Origin: Elgaria multicarinata webbii
Lineage: Eukaryota; Chordata; Lepidosauria; Squamata; Anguidae
Length of the DNA stretch: 64,000 nucleotides
Reading direction: 5' to 3'
NCBI RefSeq assembly: GCF_023053635.1
Contig: NC_086179.1
Span: 14,725,501-14,789,500, forward strand
Below the pieces are notes generated by a model that saw nothing but the letters and a program-made list of their open reading frames with translations, was not told the origin of the DNA and ran no database searches. This document shows positions 37,001-43,607 of the stretch, in pieces. The translations under genes and the position numbers were made by a program. The number at the start of each line of letters is the position of its first letter. Within the stretch, counting starts at the first letter, position 1.

Positions 37001-40000
37001 TAGTTTATCCTTCATCATGTGACAATAATTACCCTGCTTATTTTTTACTGGCCCTATCCCATTTTTAGCCTTTTCCTTTTGTGTGAGCTTGGCAAGCATC
37101 TTCGAGTTCCTGTTACTATTTTGAAAGTATTCCCTTTTCATATAAATTAAATTCCTCTGGACCTCTTCTAAATTAATATTTTCTAATTCCCTTTTTTTTG
37201 CCTGTAGTTCTATTAATTTATATTTATTCTTCGTTTGCCAATATTCTTTTTCCAAATTTATTATCTCTTTCTCTAAAGTAACTTGCCTTGCCTCCTGTTG
37301 TCTTTTTAGATTACACGTTTCCCTAATACAATTCCCCCTAAATACAGCCTTCATGGTATCCCAGACCACTGCAGTTCTTATTCCCCCCATTTCGTTTATT
37401 TCCCATGTTTCTGACAATTCCTTCTGCATTTTCTCAATTACTTTATCGTACTTAAATATCTTAGTATTCAATCTCCACCTTAATGCTTCTTTGTAATCCT
37501 TACTAACTGCAAACTCTAAACTTACCAATGCATGATCCGTTACCTTGATTACCCCTAGTTCCATTCTACATGTCTTAGTTACAAAATCTCTAGATACAAA
37601 AATATGATCAATCCTAGAATATGTATGATGAACTGGAGAATAAAACGTAAATCCTGGGTCTGCCCCTCTAAGAACTCTCCAACAGTCAACAAAATCCTTT
37701 TCTTTAATTAATTTATTTAAAATAGTGATGTTGTTTCTCTTTTCTACCTCAGAGGGATTTGACCTATCTACTCCATTGTCCATAACCATATTAAAGTCTC
37801 CAGCCAAAATGACATACCCCTCCTTGAATTCTTCTATCTCTCTTAATACCTCTTCATAAAATTCTTTTTGTTTATTATTTGGTGCATACATATTGATCAA
37901 AGTATACGTTTTCCCTTCCATTTGACCCTTAATCATGAGATATCTCCCATTCTCATCTTTTTTAATATTCTCCAACATAAACCCACTTCTTTTTGAAATC
38001 AAAATGGCCACTCCATTTTTTTTGACGTCCCCAATGACACTTCATAATAAACAGGCTATCTCAAGCGAATAGCATTGGTTTTTTCGTTAGGTTGATGAGT
38101 TTCTTGCAGAAAAATTATGTCAGAACCATCCCTATTTAATAATTGCTCAATCCTTCTCCTTTTCACGACTGCCCCCAGACCTTTAACATTGAGCGTTGAG
38201 ATTCTTATCTTCTTATACATATCCAGTTTTTTGATCTTCTTTTCGATCCCGTACATGTTGAAAACCTAACTTACATACATAACAATACAACAACCCAAAC
38301 ATACCCTTCCCTCCCACCCCACTTCCCCTTTCCCTCTCAAATCTTTTCCCCCCATTATATCCCCGGGAGTCTAACACTCCGGCCATTAATTTAACCCTGG
38401 GGGGGGGAAGGCAGCCAGGAACCCAGAGCCAGCAGGATCTAATATGATTATGCTTCTTATCATCACTATATTATCCACTTTACACCCCTCCCCCTGCTGC
38501 ACCTCTTTCTTCTTCATCATCACTCTTTGCGTCACCACCAGCTTCTCCTTGTGGACCCAAACCTAAGCTCTCAAGAAGCTCCATGCCTTGCTGAAAGGGG
38601 AAAACCTTATGATTTTCCTCCTTATACGAGAAACGCAGAAAAATCGGATATCCCCAAGCATAGGGGATTTTCCTCTTCTTCAATTCCCCCGTTATAGACT
38701 TGACACTGCGTCTCCATTCCAAAGTTTGTTGGCACAGATCGTTAAAGACCTGCACTGTTGCTCCTTGGAACTTCAGCTCTCCCAATGCTCTTAACTCCCT
38801 CATCAGTTGCTCTTTCTTGTAATAGTTTGAAAATTTCACCAAAACATCTCTGGGAGTTGAGCCGCTTCTGAAGCCACCAACCCTGTGAACACGCTCCACA
38901 TCTTCTTCACTTAGTTGCAGGGTTGGGACTAATTCTTTGAACCAGCTTAGGATGTTCTTCCTGAGGTCCTCCCCTTTCTTTTCCCCCATATTACGAACGC
39001 GCAGGTTTGCTCTTCTCGAATTGTCCTCCAAGGAGATCAGCCTCTTATCATGATCATTAAATTTCACCTCTTGCTCATTCTGGGTCTTTTTAATTTCTTT
39101 AACTTGATTTTTCATCTGGTCCACCTCTGTCTTCAAAAAGCCTAATTGCTTGTCTCTTATAGCCATTTCTGCAGACAAATCATCCACCCTCTTATTTGTT
39201 TTGCCAACTTCCGTTTCAATTTTCATAAATATCTCATCTTTGAGTCCCTTTAACAGAAATGAGATTTGTTCCATCATCACTTCCTGCCCTGCTGGCTCTG
39301 AGCCAACTTTGGCAGCCATCTTAAGCTCTTTTGTTGCTTTTGTGGGTTCTTCTTGTTTGTCTTTTTGATTGTCCTCCCCTTCTGGCTCTAATGCGGCTAC
39401 TCTTTGTAATCTCTTGATCGTGTTGTTTGAAGCGTGCGAGACCCACTTCGGTTTCACCGAAGGCTGCTTCTTGGGTGGCATATAGTCCCACAAATATGGC
39501 TGGTGTTAGTTAGTTTCGCTTTTGACTCAGACAGTCAGCGAGCTCAGAGGGGTTTATTGCCGTGTTTAACAATATTTACTGCTTGCTAAAGAAGGGGTGG
39601 CTATCAATCAGTCTCTCCCGACGCTGGCTTCTACCATTAAAATTCCCTTTGAGATAAGCACTCCGTCTGGGAGATTTCTTATGGAACTGCTATTTGAAGT
39701 TCTTAGAGGAACTTTCCTCCGCTTGCCCCCCTTACTTTGCCTCTGAATACTTGTTCGTTACACAGCAAAATGCTTTATTCTTTAAATCCCCTTCTGCAGC
39801 TCAAAGCTTCCTACACATTCTTCACCGTTCTTCACCATTTCCAGCCCAGATAGTTTAGATGATAAGATTTTTTTAAAACCTAAATTCGCCGGTCCGATTA
39901 GAAGCGGAGCACATCCCTAGTTGGCTCCTTTTTTTTTTTTTTTAATAATTTTATTTTTCTACAATACTTAAACATACACATTACATCCTCTCATAAAGAA

Positions 40001-43000
40001 AACAACAACAACATACTACATAACATGGAAACGTTGAATACATAATATCTTATCTAAATACATAATCAAAATTAACATAGAAGTGCACCCCCCATCTCGG
40101 GATCTCATTCCTGATTCCAGAATCTCATACTTTCTTCTGCTGGCGGTTTCCCACTTCCTTTAGAAAACACAAATATTAGGAACTGTTTCCTAGTTGGCTC
40201 CTATTGGATTGTGGACCTTGGCAGGTGCCCAATGTTGCCAATACCTGGCATCACAAAGACTCATGGAGGACAGAAGGAAAAGCATACAATTTTTGTACCA
40301 TTCCCTGGAAAAGGCACTTCCAGTTCCCGTTGTTAGGACTCTGTGGGAGTATCCAAAATAGAAGTTGACACTTTTAAACACAGAGATTCTTTTGGCAATC
40401 ATGAGAGTTTCCTAGCGGTCATTAAACAATACTGTTTGTTTGCAAATGGGCATCTAGCTACGTGAAAATGCAAGAAAGCCGCCCCCAATCATTCATATCT
40501 TCTTCTATCTTCCAGGTTTTTCACAACTGCAGTTGTGTGGGAGTATCAGTACCTAGAAATTTTTCTGCAGTTTTGGGTCAATGTCCAAGAGATGATTGTA
40601 CTCAAACATATCCTTATTTTTTAGCTTTGATAGCCATAATGGCATTTATTTTATGCTTGGGAGCAACACCATTGTACATGCTTATGTTCAGGTGAGCACA
40701 TTTTATTTTAACTTTTTTCAGTTCTTATCCATAAAGTTTGGGGCAAACCCAGATTCGTTAAGCTCCTGTATTTCAATTGCTGTTTTTGCCCGGAGTTTCA
40801 AAACACACATATGTCCAAATACACCCAGGGCATGTCTACACCTGCCAGATATCCTGGGGTCATCTCCAGGTCATCCCTGTGTGTCCATATGATGCACAGG
40901 GGATCCCAGGGGCAACCTGGGATGACCCAGGATATCTGGGACCACAGATTTTCCAATATTTCCATGTCCTGGGACCATCCCGAGGAATGCAGGTGTTGGT
41001 GTTGCTGCCATGCTATGGTTTCCCTTCTTCCCTGTGAGTAGCGGATCCAGACACAGAGCTGCATGAGGAGGCTCCATGCCCGGGAAGGGGGGAGAAATTT
41101 CGCCATCCCCGGGTGCAGGTTTTTTCCCCCTTACCTTTTTCTGCTCAACCAGCTCTTCTTTTTTTAAAAAAATGGTGGCCACAACATCACGCTTCCCTTC
41201 CAAGATGTTGCGTGGCCATAAAGACGCCGGGGGAGGATCGAGGAAGCAGGTAAGTCCATGATCCTACCCCTCCCTCCATCTACACCCTTAGGTGTAGACA
41301 TCTCCCTAGTCTTGTTGACCCCAAGACTGGTGATGCATCGCTGAAGATCTAGATATTTGCGAATGAGAACCCAGTGGGCAAAATATACCCATTGCTGCTG
41401 CCTTTCCCAGAGGAGTTTACAATCACGAATCCAAATTCCTCTACAAAATAAAAAGCATGACATTTCAAATTTAAAATCCATGCATTCAGATGTACGACAT
41501 GATTCATTCATGTTCAATTAAGCATTTTGAATTGCAACTGATTGGTTGGCCCAATGGGAGCGATGTAAGAAAGTGCTTCCTTTTAGCTGGGTTCCCCTGG
41601 CTTTCAATCTTGGTCATTCAAGTCAGTTGCATCTCAGCATCTGGTTGGCAGATTGTGTAGTCCATATCCTTTGGAGCCAGTTATGACATTCCATTCACTT
41701 TAATGTTTCTGGGTGGCACCTGTCTTGCCAAAACCTGGCAAAACATCTGTGCAAGCCTGCTTGCTGTGCAATTTGTCTTGCCAGGAGGTGAAGGTTTTTC
41801 CTCTCCAGGGATTCAGAAAGAATAAACAATTCAATGGGTAAAGTGTACTTAGCTTATGAGAGAAGAACAAAAGGTTGACAAAGGAACCATATACAAGAGA
41901 ATACATAAGATAGAGTACAAACATAAAGACAAGCAGAACAAGATTATGAAGGCTACTTCCTCTTAGGGATGGGCAAACTCACTCGGGTCCAACTCGTGGG
42001 ACACTCGTCCTGCTGCCGCCGCCATTTGCCCCCACTCACATGCCTGCCATTTGCCCCCATTCGTGAGCATGACAATGGAGGCTCCAGAAATTGTGTATTT
42101 TCCCCATTGCATAAATGGCGCCCGTAAAGGCCCCATTTACCGAAGAATAAAGGCACATATCCTCCATCCCCGCCTTTACTTTTGCATAAATGGGGTCTTT
42201 ATGGCTGCCATTTACGCAGCAGGGGGGAATCGTCATGCACAATGGAGGCTCCAGATGGGGGCTGATGGCTGCTGAGCACTCATAGGGTCATGCGGGTGCT
42301 CTACCCATGGGTCCGCGAACATGCTGTGGGCACCCAACTGGGTCCGTCAGACACCCCGGACCTGGTTGGGCACCCACAGCATCCATACTTCCCCTTTCAG
42401 TTGTCAGGAATCCCTTCGGCTACAAGAGAAAGGCCTCTGGCCAGCAGCCAATAGACAGTACCTCCACTCTGTCCAGGTCTGTGGTGAGGTTCAACTTGGG
42501 CAGAGTCGTAAGGACTTATACACCTAAGAGCTACATAATCTACGTGCCATGCCAATGACTTTCATCACACTTCGTGTTATGGTCAACTCCCATGCTCTTA
42601 CTCATTCTGCCAGGTCACAAGATAAGTCAGAGCAGGCGCCCATCAGCCAATGTAGATAATTCTGGTAGCTATCTTTCATACCCTAATTAGTATCACCTGG
42701 AGCAGAACACTAACAAAAATATGGAAGAAGAAGAATGTGAAGAAGTTTAAAGGAGGCAGGTTCTCAGATGGGTCTTTAGGCATAGAAAGGTGATGGTTGT
42801 ACACCAACTATGATATACAATGTTCTTCAGTGTGATTTCCCTATACAGCACCCTTTGCAGCCAAACTGATTTGTGATCTCCTTCCTGTTTTTCAGATCAG
42901 TTTCACCCGACTTAAAATCTTTTGCTGTTGGCATTGAAACTTTGTGTGGAAGGATATTTGGTAAATGTTTCCCATCTTGTATTTGGTTTGGTTTTAAAGC

Positions 43001-43567
43001 CTCAAGCAGCAGTTGTGAAAATATATACTCAAACATTATTCTGGGGCATTTTACTACTCCAAGCCATTTGCCAATGTATCCTGGGGTGATAAAATGCCCT
43101 CACGAACGAACCTGTGTCTGTGATGTCTAAAGATATAAACTCACAATATATAGATAAAGTATCATAAACTGTCAAGGTAAAATTTTAGGTAAAACATTTA
43201 TTACTAAGAACAAACTTTTTTGGGGTGTGTGTGTGCTGTAGGATATTTTTTATGTCTCTGGTGAGGTAAATATTCACCAATGAAATCCAATTATTTGTGC
43301 CAAACTACTGACATGCAGAGTACCTAAGGGTACAATTCTATTCATGTTCAAACAGAAAAAAGTCCTACAATTACCAGCATTCTTCAGACAACTTGTAGGA
43401 CCTTTTCTGTCTAAACATGCATAAGATTGCACACTAAGACTTGGTTCTGTAGATCTTTTGGAAATGCATGGGACATTTTTATACCCCTGTAACATTGCCT
43501 GGCCTTTGAGACATAGATGATCAGCAGGGGAAACAATGCAGCATTGGATAATAATAATAATAATAAT

Positions 43568-43607
<40 letters not shown>

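Larger units (their letters stand above)
34209..39870 (-). mobile_element. Nearly full-length LINE-1 (L1) element
   Basis: Oriented antisense to the transporter. It has a 5' region (39482-39870), ORF1 (39481-38480), ORF2 (38256-34378) and a 3' end in A-rich sequence. The target duplication is probably TTTTTAAAA (about 34204-34212 and 39870-39878), not fully certain in this A/T-rich context. ORF2 has a few breaks, otherwise both frames are long, so it is fairly young. It is younger than the hAT copy it sits in. Confidence 0.9.
33373..39919 (-). mobile_element. Non-autonomous hAT copy 2, carrying a nested L1
   Basis: Its ends TAGGGGTGTGCACGGACC and GGAGCACATCCCTA match copies 1 and 3, and it has a perfect 8-bp duplication GTTGGCTC (33365-33372 and 39920-39927). 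It keeps one end with about one and a half of the 170-bp units but has no transposase; instead it carries GC-rich sequence with two long hairpins. An L1 inserted at about 34209-39870 makes up most of its present length; without it the element is about 0.9 kb. Confidence 0.92.

Noticed and set aside
42396-42560. An additional transporter exon after TTCAG at 42400
   Set aside because: Exons 11 and 12 already join in phase (SLCO1 has no exon between them), and the translation has no OATP similarity.
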